This document shows, piece by piece, positions 27,842-37,181 of a stretch of DNA of 64,000 bases. The translations under genes and the position numbers were made by a program. Source of the stretch: Lachnospiraceae bacterium MD335 (GTDB lineage: Bacteria; Bacillota; Clostridia; Lachnospirales; Lachnospiraceae); assembly GCA_000403335.2 (NCBI GenBank), contig KE159617.1, positions 849,757 to 913,756 of the forward strand, in the 5' to 3' direction. Every line of letters begins with the position of its first letter. Positions within the stretch are counted from its first letter, which is position 1. The notes under the pieces were generated by a model. It did no database searches, had not been told where the DNA came from, and was given only the letters and a program-made list of their open reading frames with translations.

Positions 27842-28604
27842 CAGAAAGAAGGAGAAAAAGAGCGGCGGCATTACAAATATTCCGGATACGGGAAAAAAGA
27901 TCCGCATCATTATTGTATTGTGCGTGATCAATGTACTGCTGCTGCTTTCCTATTTTCTACTGGCGCATTTTGCGGTAAAAAATGTCATTGTGGATGGAAA
28001 TAAGCATTATACCGCAAAAGAAATTCAATCGATGATTATGACAGGTTACCTTGGCGACAATTCATTGTACCTGTCATTAAAATACAAGAATAAGGAAGTG
28101 CAGGGGATTCCCTTTGTGGAGACAATGGACGTGGTTGTCCAATCCAACGACACGATTAAAATCACGGTCTATGAAAAAGCGCTTGCCGGATATGTGGAAT
28201 ATCTTGGAAGATACTTGTATTTTGACAATGAGGGCGTGGTCGTGGAGGTCGCAAAAGTAACGACAAAGGGAATTCCGCAGGTGACCGGATTAAAGTTTGA
28301 TCATGTCATTCTTTATGACAAGCTTCCGGTGGAAAATAATGAGATTTTTCAAAATATTCTGACGATTACAAAACTTTTAAATAAGTATGACGTGATCTGC
28401 GATAAAATCCAGTTTGACGCAAACTATCATGTCACACTGGGGTATGGCGGCGTGAAGGTCAACATCGGGGCGCTTGAAAACCTTGATGAAAAGATTATGC
28501 AATTGCCGAGAATCCTGCCTTCGCTTGAGGGAGAGAAGGGTGTGCTGGATTTACAGAATTATTCGTCGGATAAAAAAACGACTTCCTTTGAGCGGGAGAA
28601 ATAA
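27831..28604 (+). CDS. ftsQ: Cell division protein FtsQ/DivIB
   Basis: A 257-aa bitopic protein: a charged cytoplasmic tail, one helix (about 24-46, IRIIIVLCVINVLLLLSYFL), a POTRA domain (AVKNVIVDGNKHYTAKEIQ to about residue 115) and the FtsQ/DivIB beta domain. It acts at the septum with FtsL/DivIC to license septal synthesis. The start overlaps the end of murA, implying coupled translation. Confidence 0.9.
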   Translation: MLINRKKEKKSGGITNIPDTGKKIRIIIVLCVINVLLLLSYFLLAHFAVKNVIVDGNKHYTAKEIQSMIMTGYLGDNSLYLSLKYKNKEVQGIPFVETMDVVVQSNDTIKITVYEKALAGYVEYLGRYLYFDNEGVVVEVAKVTTKGIPQVTGLKFDHVILYDKLPVENNEIFQNILTITKLLNKYDVICDKIQFDANYHVTLGYGGVKVNIGALENLDEKIMQLPRILPSLEGEKGVLDLQNYSSDKKTTSFEREK

Positions 28605-28639
28605 AATCAGGCAAAAATCAATAAATGTGAAAAAATAGG

Positions 28640-28668
28640 TTGATAAATTGCGAAAAAAATTATATGAT
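28640..28668 (+). promoter_or_regulatory. Sigma-A promoter of ftsZ
   Basis: -35 TTGATA (28640-28645), a 17-bp A-rich spacer and -10 TATGAT (28663-28668), 55 bp before the preferred ftsZ start. This gives ftsZ a promoter of its own in addition to dcw readthrough. Confidence 0.7.
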
Positions 28669-28722
28669 AAGTTAGATGGATTTTTTTAGTGGACAGGACA
28701 AATTATGAAGGAGGAAGGAAAC

Positions 28723-29946
28723 TTGCTCGAGATTAGATCAAACGAAACGGATGCGGCAGCAAGAATTATTGTAGTAGGGGTAGGCGGAGCAGGAAATAAT
28801 GCCGTAAACCGAATGATAGATGAGGCAATTACAGGGGTAGAATTTATTGGAGCCAATACGGACAAGCAGGCATTAAAGCTCTGCAAAGCGCCGAAGTGCT
28901 TACAGATAGGGGAAAAGCTTACCAAGGGACTTGGCGCGGGAGCAAAGCCCGAGGTTGGCGAGAAGGCGGCTGAGGAAAGCTCAGAGGAAATCAAGGAAGC
29001 CATCAAGGGAGCTGACATGGTGTTTGTCACCTGCGGTATGGGAGGCGGTACCGGTACAGGAGCTGCGCCTATCGTGGCGGCAATTGCAAAGGAAATGGGG
29101 ATCCTGACGGTCGGCGTGGTGACAAAGCCCTTTGGTTTTGAGGCAAAGAAGCGTATGACAAACGCGCTTTCGGGGATAGAAAAGCTAAAAGAACATGTGG
29201 ACACGCTTATCATTATTCCGAATGATAAGCTTCTTGAGATTGTTGACAGACGGACAACCATGCCAGAGGCATTAAAGAAGGCAGATGAGGTATTGCAGCA
29301 GTCCGTACAGGGAATTACGGACTTAATTAATGTGCCTTCGCTGATTAACCTTGATTTTGCGGATATTCAGACTGTTATGAAGGACAAGGGCATTGCGCAT
29401 ATCGGTATCGGATACGGCAAGGGTGAAACGAAGGCTGCGGATGCAATCAGGATGGCGGTGGAATCTCCGCTTCTTGAGACGACCATCAGCAGTGCAACGG
29501 ATGTTATTTTGAATATTTCAGGTGATATTTCAATCTTTGATGCAAATGATGCCGCAAACTACATACGTGAGCTTGCGGGCGATGACATTAATGTCATTTT
29601 GGGTGCGATGTACAATGAAGACATGGCGGATACCTGTACGGTTACGGTTATCGCAACCGGTATTCAGGAAGTAGTGCCTGTTGTATCGCCGATGAATGCA
29701 ATCGGTAAGATGAACAACAGCTTTTCAATGCCAAAGCCTACGGTCAGTCCGCAGCCTTCTCAGGTTGTAAGACCGGTCAGACCGCAGGCGCCGCAGGGAT
29801 TAAACGTGATACAGCCGAACCAAAATCCAAACGCGGGTGTAAATCCTTCCGCGCCGCAAAAGCCGCTTCAGGGAATTCGCCCGACAGGCGATTTGAGCAG
29901 CAATGTGCGGGAAAAAACCTTAAAAATACCGGATTTTTTGAAGTAA
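28723..29946 (+). CDS. ftsZ: Cell division GTPase FtsZ
   Basis: Tubulin-like GTPase that forms the Z-ring. [17 protein letters not shown] at the N-terminus, the tubulin signature [10 protein letters not shown] (residues 107-116) and a C-terminal peptide KIPDFLK that docks FtsA/SepF partners. A Pro/Gln/Asn-rich linker of about 70 residues separates core and tail. TTG 28723 is preferred: AAGGAGG lies 9 bp before it and it yields the normal short N-terminus; ATG 28705 in the same frame overlaps that site. No ftsA is adjacent, as is common in Clostridia. Confidence 0.98.
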   Translation: MLEIRSNETDAAARIIVVGVGGAGNNAVNRMIDEAITGVEFIGANTDKQALKLCKAPKCLQIGEKLTKGLGAGAKPEVGEKAAEESSEEIKEAIKGADMVFVTCGMGGGTGTGAAPIVAAIAKEMGILTVGVVTKPFGFEAKKRMTNALSGIEKLKEHVDTLIIIPNDKLLEIVDRRTTMPEALKKADEVLQQSVQGITDLINVPSLINLDFADIQTVMKDKGIAHIGIGYGKGETKAADAIRMAVESPLLETTISSATDVILNISGDISIFDANDAANYIRELAGDDINVILGAMYNEDMADTCTVTVIATGIQEVVPVVSPMNAIGKMNNSFSMPKPTVSPQPSQVVRPVRPQAPQGLNVIQPNQNPNAGVNPSAPQKPLQGIRPTGDLSSNVREKTLKIPDFLK

Positions 29947-30006
29947 TCCGTTTAGAAAATGTTTAGAAAAAAGAATAAAAGAAAAGTCGAAAAATAAATG
30001 GAATTT

Positions 30007-30043
30007 AGTCTCATGCTTTGACAAAAAAAGCATGAGACTTTTT
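30007..30043 (+). terminator. Terminator after ftsZ
   Basis: AGTCTCATGCTTT pairs perfectly with AAAGCATGAGACT (13 bp), followed by four T. It separates the dcw cluster from the sporulation genes. Confidence 0.85.
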
Positions 30044-30085
30044 GTATACTGATTATGTTGCCCGACACGGGTGGAGGTGATTGCG

Positions 30086-30853
30086 ATTTATGAGGTATAC
30101 ATTGATGTTTATTTCGTAGAAAATGTGCTGCTTGACATGCTTATCCTTTTGTCTGTGGCGCTTTTGCTTGGAAAGAAGCCCGTGCTATGGCGGATGATTG
30201 CGGCGTCTGTTTTAGGCGGAGTGGGAGCGGTGCTGATTCTGTTTTTGGGAGGCGGTTACGGAGCTGCTTACATTTTGTCGGTGCTGGCGCTTGATGCGGC
30301 AATGTGTCTGCTGCTATTCGGCGATATTGGGCAGATACCGCTTCAGGTGCTGTATTTCCTTGGAATCGGTTTTGTTTATACAAAAATCGGAAACTGCATG
30401 ACTGCGCTTGGCGTCGGGCGGTTTGTCAGGATTGCGGCGTCAGGTTTGCTTGTGGCATCGGTGCTTTTTATCAGCGCTTACAGAAGGCGGGTTGAGAAAA
30501 AGCGGCTGTACACCGTGCGAATCGTGGAGGGCGGGAAGGAACTGGATGTTTTGGCGCTCTTTGATACGGGTAACGTCCTGACCGACCCGTATACGGGAAA
30601 GCCGGTGTCAATCGTTGAGGAAAATGACGAGGTGCTTTGCTGGATGCATGAAAAACCGCAGAAATACCGTATTATTCCCTTTCGCAGTATCGGGAAGGAA
30701 GACGGCATTTTGGAGGGAACGGAGGTTGATGCGCTGATTATCTGCGGTAAGGAGGGTCAGAAAATAGAGAAGGATGCCGTAATCGCGCTTTATAAAGGGC
30801 GCTTATCGGGGGACGGTTCCTTTCAGATGATATTGAATCAGGGTTTGTTTTGA
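30086..30853 (+). CDS. spoIIGA: Sigma-E processing aspartic peptidase SpoIIGA (apparent ATT start)
   Basis: A membrane protease that cleaves pro-sigma-E in the mother cell. Five N-terminal helices cover about residues 8-140; the C-terminal half has the aspartic protease motif ALFDTGNVLTDP (Asp160). It stands directly before sigE, as in all spore formers. GGAGGTGA at 30073-30080 is 8 bp before an ATT codon (30086) that would give the expected N-terminus YEVYIDVYFVEN. The only conventional in-frame option, GTG 30071, lies on top of that ribosome binding site and has none of its own. Function is firm; start is moderate. Confidence 0.9.
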   Translation: MYEVYIDVYFVENVLLDMLILLSVALLLGKKPVLWRMIAASVLGGVGAVLILFLGGGYGAAYILSVLALDAAMCLLLFGDIGQIPLQVLYFLGIGFVYTKIGNCMTALGVGRFVRIAASGLLVASVLFISAYRRRVEKKRLYTVRIVEGGKELDVLALFDTGNVLTDPYTGKPVSIVEENDEVLCWMHEKPQKYRIIPFRSIGKEDGILEGTEVDALIICGKEGQKIEKDAVIALYKGRLSGDGSFQMILNQGLF

Positions 30854-30876
30854 GAACGTGATAGGAGGAAAAAAGA

Positions 30877-31608
30877 ATGATCATCAAACTGTATCTGCCG
30901 GGAAAAATGAGGCTGTCCCTAACCAAAAACAACCAAAAAAACACGGCAAATAATGAAATCCATTATATCGGGGGTTCCGAAGTGCTTCCTGCTCCGCTTG
31001 ACAGCGAGGAGGAAAACGAGATGATAAACGGGCTTGAGGGTGAAAACGCAAACAAGGCGCGTGCGACGTTGATTGAGCACAATCTAAGGCTGGTAGTGTA
31101 CATTGCAAAGAAGTTCGACAATACGGGCGTGGGCGTGGAGGATTTGATTTCCATCGGAACGATAGGGCTGATTAAGGCGATTAACACGTTTAACAGGGAT
31201 AAAAACATCAAGCTTGCGACATACGCTTCAAGATGCATTGAGAATGAAATATTAATGTATCTTAGGAGGAATAATAAGACAAAGCTTGAAGTGTCCATCG
31301 ACGAACCGCTGAATGTGGATTGGGACGGAAATGAGCTGCTATTGTCTGATATTCTCGGAACGGACGAGGATGTGATTTACCGCGATGTTGAGAATGAGGT
31401 TGAGCGAAAGCTGCTGCGCAAGGCAATTGGAAGGCTTGGAGAGCGTGAAAAGACGATCATTATGCTGCGGTTTGGATTAAATAATCCAAATGACACGGAA
31501 ATGACGCAAAAGGAGGTCGCGGACTACCTTGGGATTTCGCAGTCCTATATTTCAAGATTGGAAAAGAAAATTATGAAGCGTCTGAAAAAGGAGCTTGTTA
31601 CATATTAA
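30877..31608 (+). CDS. sigE: RNA polymerase sporulation sigma factor SigE
   Basis: A 243-aa mother-cell sigma factor made as a pro-protein. An N-terminal pro-like segment of about 25 residues precedes [13 protein letters not shown]. Region 2 reads [37 protein letters not shown], and region 4 ends [34 protein letters not shown] precedes ATG 30877, 23 bp after spoIIGA, whose product activates it. Confidence 0.97.
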   Translation: MIIKLYLPGKMRLSLTKNNQKNTANNEIHYIGGSEVLPAPLDSEEENEMINGLEGENANKARATLIEHNLRLVVYIAKKFDNTGVGVEDLISIGTIGLIKAINTFNRDKNIKLATYASRCIENEILMYLRRNNKTKLEVSIDEPLNVDWDGNELLLSDILGTDEDVIYRDVENEVERKLLRKAIGRLGEREKTIIMLRFGLNNPNDTEMTQKEVADYLGISQSYISRLEKKIMKRLKKELVTY

Positions 31609-31694
31609 TCTGCAAAATTACCTTTTGTATACATATGTCCGGTACCGGCAAAAGCGGGTGCGTGAGGCATAAGGATATAGGAGGTATTTTTGTT

Positions 31695-32477
31695 ATGGCA
31701 ATTGGAAAAGTGGAAATATGCGGTGTAAATACGTCAAAGCTGCCGATTTTGAAAAATGAGGAGAAAGAGGAGCTGTTTGCAAGGATAGAGAATGGTGACA
31801 AAGAGGCAAGGGAAGAGTATATCAGGGGAAACTTACGTTTGGTTTTGAGCGTAATTAAACGGTTTTCGCAGTCAAATGAGAATGTGGACGATTTGTTTCA
31901 GATTGGCTGCATCGGTTTAATCAAAGCGATTGATAATTTTGACAGCAGCCTGAATGTGAAGTTTTCCACATATGCCGTGCCTATGATCATAGGAGAGATC
32001 AGACGTTTTCTGCGGGATTCGAGCAGTCCGATCAGGGTAAGCCGTTCTCTGAAAGATACGGCATATAAAGCGATTTATGCAAAGGAGAATTTGACCAAGA
32101 GAAATCTGCGCGAGCCGACAATTATGGAAATTTCGGAGGAAATCGGTATTCCGAAAGAGGATATTGTCTATGCGCTTGACGCCATTCAAAATCCGATGAG
32201 TCTCTATGAGCCTGTTTATACGGAGGGCGGCGATACGCTGTATGTCATGGACCAAATCAGCGATAAGAAGTGCAAGGAAGAGAACTGGATTGAAAATATT
32301 TCGCTCAGCGAGGCGATGAAACGGCTTGACGAGCGGGAGAACGAGATTATTGTGCTGCGGTTTTTTGAGGGAAAGACACAGATGGAGGTGGCGGAATATA
32401 TTGGAATTTCACAGGCGCAGGTATCGCGGCTTGAGAAAAACGCGCTTCGGACCATGAAAAAATATTTGGTGTATTAG
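31695..32477 (+). CDS. sigG: RNA polymerase sporulation sigma factor SigG
   Basis: A 260-aa forespore sigma factor, the same length as in Bacillus subtilis. The N-terminus KVEICGVNTSKLPILKNEE is diagnostic of SigG. Region 2 (NLRLVLSVIKRFSQ, DDLFQIGCIGLIKAIDNFD), YAVPMIIGEIRRFLRD and region 4 (EVAEYIGISQAQVSRLEK) are intact. ATG 31695 follows ATAGGAGG; an upstream in-frame ATG at 31635 is less likely. It follows sigE by 86 bp, the classical order. Confidence 0.97.
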   Translation: MAIGKVEICGVNTSKLPILKNEEKEELFARIENGDKEAREEYIRGNLRLVLSVIKRFSQSNENVDDLFQIGCIGLIKAIDNFDSSLNVKFSTYAVPMIIGEIRRFLRDSSSPIRVSRSLKDTAYKAIYAKENLTKRNLREPTIMEISEEIGIPKEDIVYALDAIQNPMSLYEPVYTEGGDTLYVMDQISDKKCKEENWIENISLSEAMKRLDERENEIIVLRFFEGKTQMEVAEYIGISQAQVSRLEKNALRTMKKYLVY

Positions 32478-32586
32478 AAATAAGAAGAAAGTCAGAAAAG
32501 ATACGCTATTGACGAAATTCGAAAAACAATTTAAAATAGAAATAGTAACAAAAACTTGATGTAAAGAGATTTATAAAGCTTTCCTG

Positions 32587-32722
32587 CCCCTGCAGTGATA
32601 TGCAGGGGTCGCTTTTGATGCGCAGACCCGTGCAGAGGAAGTATGCCGCTAAGGCGGCGCACGGGTCGCGCGGCGAGTAGGGGAAGATGGCTCTTCCCTG
32701 CTCGATTGTACAGCTATACAAT
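32587..32722 (+). other. Four consecutive hairpins between sigG and the phosphopantetheinyl transferase
   Basis: Hairpin 1: CCCCTGCA/TGCAGGGG (32587-32608), then TCGCTTTT, so it may terminate sigG. Hairpin 2: GACCCGTGC/GCACGGGTC (32625-32667) with an inner GCCGC/GCGGC stem. Hairpin 3: arms at 32674-32687 and 32692-32704 (GGGAAGA/TCTTCCC core, CGAG/CTCG base). Hairpin 4: ATTGTA/TACAAT (32705-32722), just before the ribosome binding site. I do not recognise a known riboswitch. Confidence 0.6.
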
Positions 32723-32745
32723 GAGGAAGGGACGGAAAAAAGCAT

Positions 32746-33447
32746 ATGAAGATTTATGCCGCAAAGGTCTGTGGGATACCGGATGAATGCTGTAAGCGTA
32801 TTTGCTCACTGCTTGATACAAAGCGGCGCGAAAAGGCTGCCGCGTTAAAGCATGAGAAGGAACGGCTGCGAAGCATTTATGCGGGACTTCTTTTACGGCA
32901 TGCATTTTTAGCGCAGGGGTATTCCCAGGCAGTATGGCAGCAGATCCAAATTGCGCAGGGGAGTTACGGAAAACCGTATCTTTCAAATTGCGGGACGTTT
33001 TTTTATTCCCTGTCGCACTCTGGAGACTGGGTAATCTGCGCTGTGGATGACAGGGAGACGGGCGCGGACATTCAGGCGGTAGGAAAGCTGAAAATGACAG
33101 TTGCAAAAAGGTTCTATGCGGACGAAGAGTATGAGAGGCTTTTGCTGTATGCGTCCGATACGGATAGGCAAACCACGGAATTGTACAGAATTTGGGCTGC
33201 AAAAGAGAGCTGTGTCAAGTTTACGGGAAGAGGGATAGGCGCCGGAATTGAGCGGTATGTTACGGACAGCGCCTATACGCATATTATGGATATGGAGGAG
33301 GGCAGCCGCTTTTTTATCAGGCTGTATGAATGTATACCAAATTATATTATCTGTGTATGCAGCAGCTGCGCCCGGTTTCCGGAAGACATTATCATAACGG
33401 ACATAGCCAGGAGTATATTCAACATGGAGGGAGAAAAGACATGTTAA
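32746..33447 (+). CDS. 4'-phosphopantetheinyl transferase, Sfp type
   Basis: A 233-aa enzyme that moves phosphopantetheine from CoA to a carrier-protein serine. Family signatures are FYSLSHSGDWVICAV, TGADIQ with Asp108 (Mg/CoA site) and RIWAAKESCVKFTGRG with Trp150, Lys153, Glu154 and Lys158. No carrier-protein, NRPS or PKS gene is visible nearby. GAGGAAGGGA lies before ATG 32746. Its stop overlaps the next start by 7 bp, so the two are translationally coupled. It may be the cell's general holo-ACP synthase or serve a pathway elsewhere. Confidence 0.88.
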   Translation: MKIYAAKVCGIPDECCKRICSLLDTKRREKAAALKHEKERLRSIYAGLLLRHAFLAQGYSQAVWQQIQIAQGSYGKPYLSNCGTFFYSLSHSGDWVICAVDDRETGADIQAVGKLKMTVAKRFYADEEYERLLLYASDTDRQTTELYRIWAAKESCVKFTGRGIGAGIERYVTDSAYTHIMDMEEGSRFFIRLYECIPNYIICVCSSCARFPEDIIITDIARSIFNMEGEKTC

Positions 33448-35762
33448 AAGAAAATGGAAAGAATGCCGTCAAAAAGGGTGAAGTGATATTCACGAAGGGC
33501 GAGAAGATAACGCAGGTCGGTATTGTGCTTGCGGGAAAGGTTGTAATGCAGGGTGCAAGCTACCGGATTGTAAGACCGCAGGGGACGTATCTGGCGTTAA
33601 ACCGAATGAATGATGAGGTTTACAATGCTACGTATACGGCAATTGAGGATTCCGTAATTTACGCGCTTCCCGTACAAGGAGAGGAAACGCTTCGCAATAT
33701 TATCGCAAAGAATGCGGATTATCGTGCCATCATGATTTCCTCACAGTTTAAAAATGCGGTAGAGCTTTATCGTATTAAGTCCAGCCTTACCGACAGGGCA
33801 GAACGTCTTTTCAATTTCGTAAAAAAGAGCTATGAGGAGTACAAAGCCTTCTGTAAAGAGTTCGGTGTGGCGGTGATGGGACTTGCGGAGCTTGAGGAGC
33901 TTCAGCCGTATGAGGCGCTTATGGATATTAACGAGTATAGAATGCCTTATTATGAAGAAGGCGCGAAAATTCCCTTGAGCGCAAATAAGCTGTATTTTTC
34001 ATACAGTGAGGAAATGGTAAATTTTCAGGTAAATGAGATTATGACGCTGGTAGCATCCTTCCGTGAGGATTGTGCGGCGATGATTGAGTACATAAAGGGA
34101 ATTATACAGGTTTTAGGACTTCAGCCAAGACAGAATTTATTTGAGTATATCTGTGCAAAGGCGCAGGAGGTTAAGAAGAAGGATGACCTTCCGACAGATC
34201 TGCATGTTCTTTTGAACAATATTATAAAAGAGTTATCCTTTCAGTATGATGCGCTGCGGCAGCAGATGGAGGGAATGCCGAAACTGGATATTTCGCACTT
34301 AACGGACAGCATGGCATCACTTGCCGGTAAGGAAGTGATTGCCAAGGAGGAGAAGACAAAGGAAGAGCGTGAGAAGGAGATTGAACGCGATGTGGCATCA
34401 CTTTCCAATTCGCTTGACCAAATCTTAAAGTATGCGCCGATTAGCGACGAGGATAGAGAGAAATTAAAGACTAATATTGACCATCTTGTGGAGGTGCCGG
34501 ACCGGCTTTCGGTAGAGGACGATGTCAAGAAAGCGAAAAAGACAATTACGCCGCTGATTTTCAAGCTCTATCTTGCATGTTACCACAAAATCAGAGAGGG
34601 ACTTATCGCACCGCCGAAGGCAGTGGAGCTGTTTATGAATTACGGCTACATTGACGAGCGGCTTTTAGATCCGGAGCATCTTGAATTTTTATGCGGAATT
34701 GAGTATGAGGAAAATGAAGGTCCGTGTAAGGTTGTCAGCATGATGGAATGGCTTGACATGATTAAAGAGGGCAAGCGCGAGCCGTCGAAGAGCGAGTTTG
34801 ACGAGGATTATGTTGAGAATCTGCGTTCGCTGAAAAAGCAGGGTGAGATTACGGAGAAAGAGCAGAAGACTTTGCTGAATGATATGAACAGGCGCGTGGA
34901 GTACGAGGTTATGAACATGTTTATGAGCAACATGCGTACCCTTTACGGTCAGCCGTCGGCGTATATGCCAATTCTTTATAAGGAGGCAATCTTCGGTTAT
35001 CTTGATAAAATTCTCGTTACAAAGCGCATTATTAATGAGAGTGTAAAGAATTTGGTAAAATTGGATTATTCTGTATTTTACAGGGAGGTTATTTATTCGA
35101 ATGCGGACCTCAAGATTGTAAACGAGACGGTTATGAAAAATGTATTTCCCGATGTCATTTTGTTCCCGCTCTTTGGAACCAATGCTTCCATGTGGCAGGA
35201 AATCGGCGGAAAGAACAAGGGGACGCCGGCACGTTTCTGCTTCCCGGTAATGACGAGCACGAATATTGATGAACTTATGGTGAAGATGTTCGGGCGCTTC
35301 CGCTGGGAAATCTGCCGCTGTATACAGGGTATGGCATGGAATGACGTGAAGGTGAAGTCGCTGACATCCGAGTATATGGATTATATTCAGTTTTACAGAA
35401 AGAACCGCGACCTTTCCGACGAGGCGCGCGAGAAGGTAAAGCTTCAAATTCAGAAGGCGCGAAACAATTCGCGTGAGATTTTCCTGATAGATTATGAGGC
35501 GTGGATTAAGAATGAGGCGAACGGTTCGATGAAGATGAACAAGGTGGCAAGAGAAATTATTGCGACATACTGTCCGTTTGAGAGGTCACTCCGGACGAAG
35601 CTGAATGTGCAGCGTCCGTACGAGGTGGCGCAGGCGAGAAGTATCCGCAATGCGCAGAAGAAGAAACAGGAGTTCGAATTAAAGATTAAGGCATTGCAGA
35701 AGGTAACGGATGAGATACCGGATGAGATGATGAATACGTATAAGTTTTTTGCTGAGATGTAA
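33441..35762 (+). CDS. Large protein with N-terminal cyclic-nucleotide-binding-like domain, function unknown
   Basis: 773 residues. Residues about 1-125 look like a CRP-type cNMP-binding jelly roll (KKGEVIFTKGEKITQVGIVLAGKVVMQ, PQGTYLALNRMNDE). There is no recognisable C-terminal HTH; the remaining 650 residues are mostly charged and helical with a Glu/Lys-rich stretch (about 285-330), and I do not recognise any other domain. There is no signal peptide or membrane helix. ATG 33441 has GGAGGGAG at ideal spacing and overlaps the phosphopantetheinyl transferase stop. It could be a cytoplasmic scaffold or sensor; this is conjecture. Confidence 0.7.
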   Translation: MLKENGKNAVKKGEVIFTKGEKITQVGIVLAGKVVMQGASYRIVRPQGTYLALNRMNDEVYNATYTAIEDSVIYALPVQGEETLRNIIAKNADYRAIMISSQFKNAVELYRIKSSLTDRAERLFNFVKKSYEEYKAFCKEFGVAVMGLAELEELQPYEALMDINEYRMPYYEEGAKIPLSANKLYFSYSEEMVNFQVNEIMTLVASFREDCAAMIEYIKGIIQVLGLQPRQNLFEYICAKAQEVKKKDDLPTDLHVLLNNIIKELSFQYDALRQQMEGMPKLDISHLTDSMASLAGKEVIAKEEKTKEEREKEIERDVASLSNSLDQILKYAPISDEDREKLKTNIDHLVEVPDRLSVEDDVKKAKKTITPLIFKLYLACYHKIREGLIAPPKAVELFMNYGYIDERLLDPEHLEFLCGIEYEENEGPCKVVSMMEWLDMIKEGKREPSKSEFDEDYVENLRSLKKQGEITEKEQKTLLNDMNRRVEYEVMNMFMSNMRTLYGQPSAYMPILYKEAIFGYLDKILVTKRIINESVKNLVKLDYSVFYREVIYSNADLKIVNETVMKNVFPDVILFPLFGTNASMWQEIGGKNKGTPARFCFPVMTSTNIDELMVKMFGRFRWEICRCIQGMAWNDVKVKSLTSEYMDYIQFYRKNRDLSDEAREKVKLQIQKARNNSREIFLIDYEAWIKNEANGSMKMNKVAREIIATYCPFERSLRTKLNVQRPYEVAQARSIRNAQKKKQEFELKIKALQKVTDEIPDEMMNTYKFFAEM

Positions 35763-35783
35763 AGTATGTTGATTGAATAAGAA

Positions 35784-35811
35784 CAGCCCGCGCTAATGCG
35801 CGGGTTGTTTT
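35784..35811. terminator. Bidirectional terminator between convergent genes
   Basis: CAGCCCGCGC pairs with GCGCGGGTTG (one G-T wobble), with loop TAAT and TTTT after it. The stop codon of the MATE gene on the - strand (35793-35795) lies within the structure. Confidence 0.85.
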
Positions 35812-37145
35812 ATGCCTCCGACACTGCTTTCGCGTCCGTAAATAACCGCTGAAAATCCAGCCGATACAAACTCCGTAAAGCAGAATGCATACCAAACCCC
35901 GTTGGCATCATAAAACCGGCTAAACAGATACGCGGCAGGGATAATAACAATTACATACCGCAGCAGTGAGATAAACAGTGACTGGTATCCTTTTCCCAAT
36001 CCCTCCAGTGCACCGGAACAGGTAATGGAGACAGCGGACACGACAAAGCCGAGACTGATGCTGTGCAGTGCCGTAACCCCGATTTGGATCGTTTCGTTGT
36101 TGTCCGTAAACAAACCAATCAGCCATTCGGGAACAATCCACGATAAAAGCAGACCGACTGCCATGATTGCGGCATTCATAAGCAATGCCGTGCGATAAAT
36201 TTTTTTCACGCGCTCCTGTTCTCCGGCTCCGAAATTGTAGCCCATAAGCGGTCGGATTCCCTGAATAATTCCATTTGCGGTCAGATAAATAAATGTCTGC
36301 AGTTTATAATACACGCCAAGCACAAGAACATATTTCTCCGAAAATTCCGCGAGCAGTCCGTTTAAGACGGAAATCAGCAGAGAGGGCAGCGCCAAATTGA
36401 GCGCTGCCGAAATGCCGATTGTGTACAACCGCTGAATGATAGCGCGGTCGGGACGCAGATACGTTCTGCGTATTTGAACGGGAGTTTTACAAACTGCATA
36501 AATCAGCAAATACATCACAAGAGTAACACATTGTCCGATTCCGGTTGCGTAAGCCGCGCCTGCAATTCCCAACGCGGGGAATATCCCGATTCCAAAAATC
36601 ATCAGCGGATCTAAAATAATGTTTACGACACAGCCGCACATCATGCTGAACATCGAAACCTTCATTTTGCCGACAGACTGAAAAATTTTCTCGTAAGCCA
36701 AGCCTAAATTGATAACGGGAGAAAACAGAAACGCCCTGCCTGCGTAGAGCAGCGCCAATTCGGTAATTTGAGCATCGGATGAAAAGTGTTTTAAAAACAG
36801 GGGCATTCCGGCGATGCAGATCATTGCGAGCAGCACGCCGTGCAGAAAGCTTAATAAAAGTCCCTGCGTTGCCGCTTTGTCTGCTCGTGTTTGGTCGCCT
36901 GCGCCTAAATAAAATGCGATAATTGCATTCATTCCGATTCCGAAGCCAATGGCGATGGCATTAATCAGGTTTTGTACGGGATATACAAGCGCCAAAGCAG
37001 TCATGGCGTCTTCGCTTACCTTTGCTACAAAATAGCTGTCGATGATATTGTAGAGCGAATTGACAGCCATAGAGATTACCATTGGAAGAGACATGGATAA
37101 TACCAGCGGCAGGATTCTTTTTTCTTTCATAAATGTTTGATTCAT
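35793..37145 (-). CDS. MATE family efflux transporter
   Basis: A 450-aa protein with twelve hydrophobic segments in two homologous halves. MSLPMVISMAVNSLYNIIDSYFVA, NAIAIGFGIGMNAIIAFYLGAG and GIIQGIRPLMGYNFGAGEQERV are typical of the MATE/NorM-DinF superfamily. It exports cationic drugs or metabolites in exchange for Na+ or H+. ATG 37145 follows AAGGAGG by 8 bp. A promoter and a leader terminator upstream suggest attenuation control. The substrate is unknown. Confidence 0.92.
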   Translation of the reverse strand: MNQTFMKEKRILPLVLSMSLPMVISMAVNSLYNIIDSYFVAKVSEDAMTALALVYPVQNLINAIAIGFGIGMNAIIAFYLGAGDQTRADKAATQGLLLSFLHGVLLAMICIAGMPLFLKHFSSDAQITELALLYAGRAFLFSPVINLGLAYEKIFQSVGKMKVSMFSMMCGCVVNIILDPLMIFGIGIFPALGIAGAAYATGIGQCVTLVMYLLIYAVCKTPVQIRRTYLRPDRAIIQRLYTIGISAALNLALPSLLISVLNGLLAEFSEKYVLVLGVYYKLQTFIYLTANGIIQGIRPLMGYNFGAGEQERVKKIYRTALLMNAAIMAVGLLLSWIVPEWLIGLFTDNNETIQIGVTALHSISLGFVVSAVSITCSGALEGLGKGYQSLFISLLRYVIVIIPAAYLFSRFYDANGVWYAFCFTEFVSAGFSAVIYGRESSVGGIKQPAH

Positions 37146-37181
37146 AATTGTTGCCTCCTTATCAAGCATATTTTTTTGCAC

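Noticed and set aside
30020-30050. TTGACA ... TATACT as a spoIIGA promoter
   Set aside because: The spacer is 21 bp and the TTGACA lies in the loop of the ftsZ terminator hairpin. Weak Spo0A-like sequences nearby (29983, 30018) are too degenerate to call.
31627-31680. SigF/SigG-type promoter (GTATA ... CATA) before sigG
   Set aside because: The two parts are about 35 bp apart, far beyond the usual 15-17 bp.
34689-35447. 252-residue - strand frame opposite the cNMP-domain gene
   Set aside because: It is rich in Leu/His/Ile from antisense reading, with no start site and no domain.
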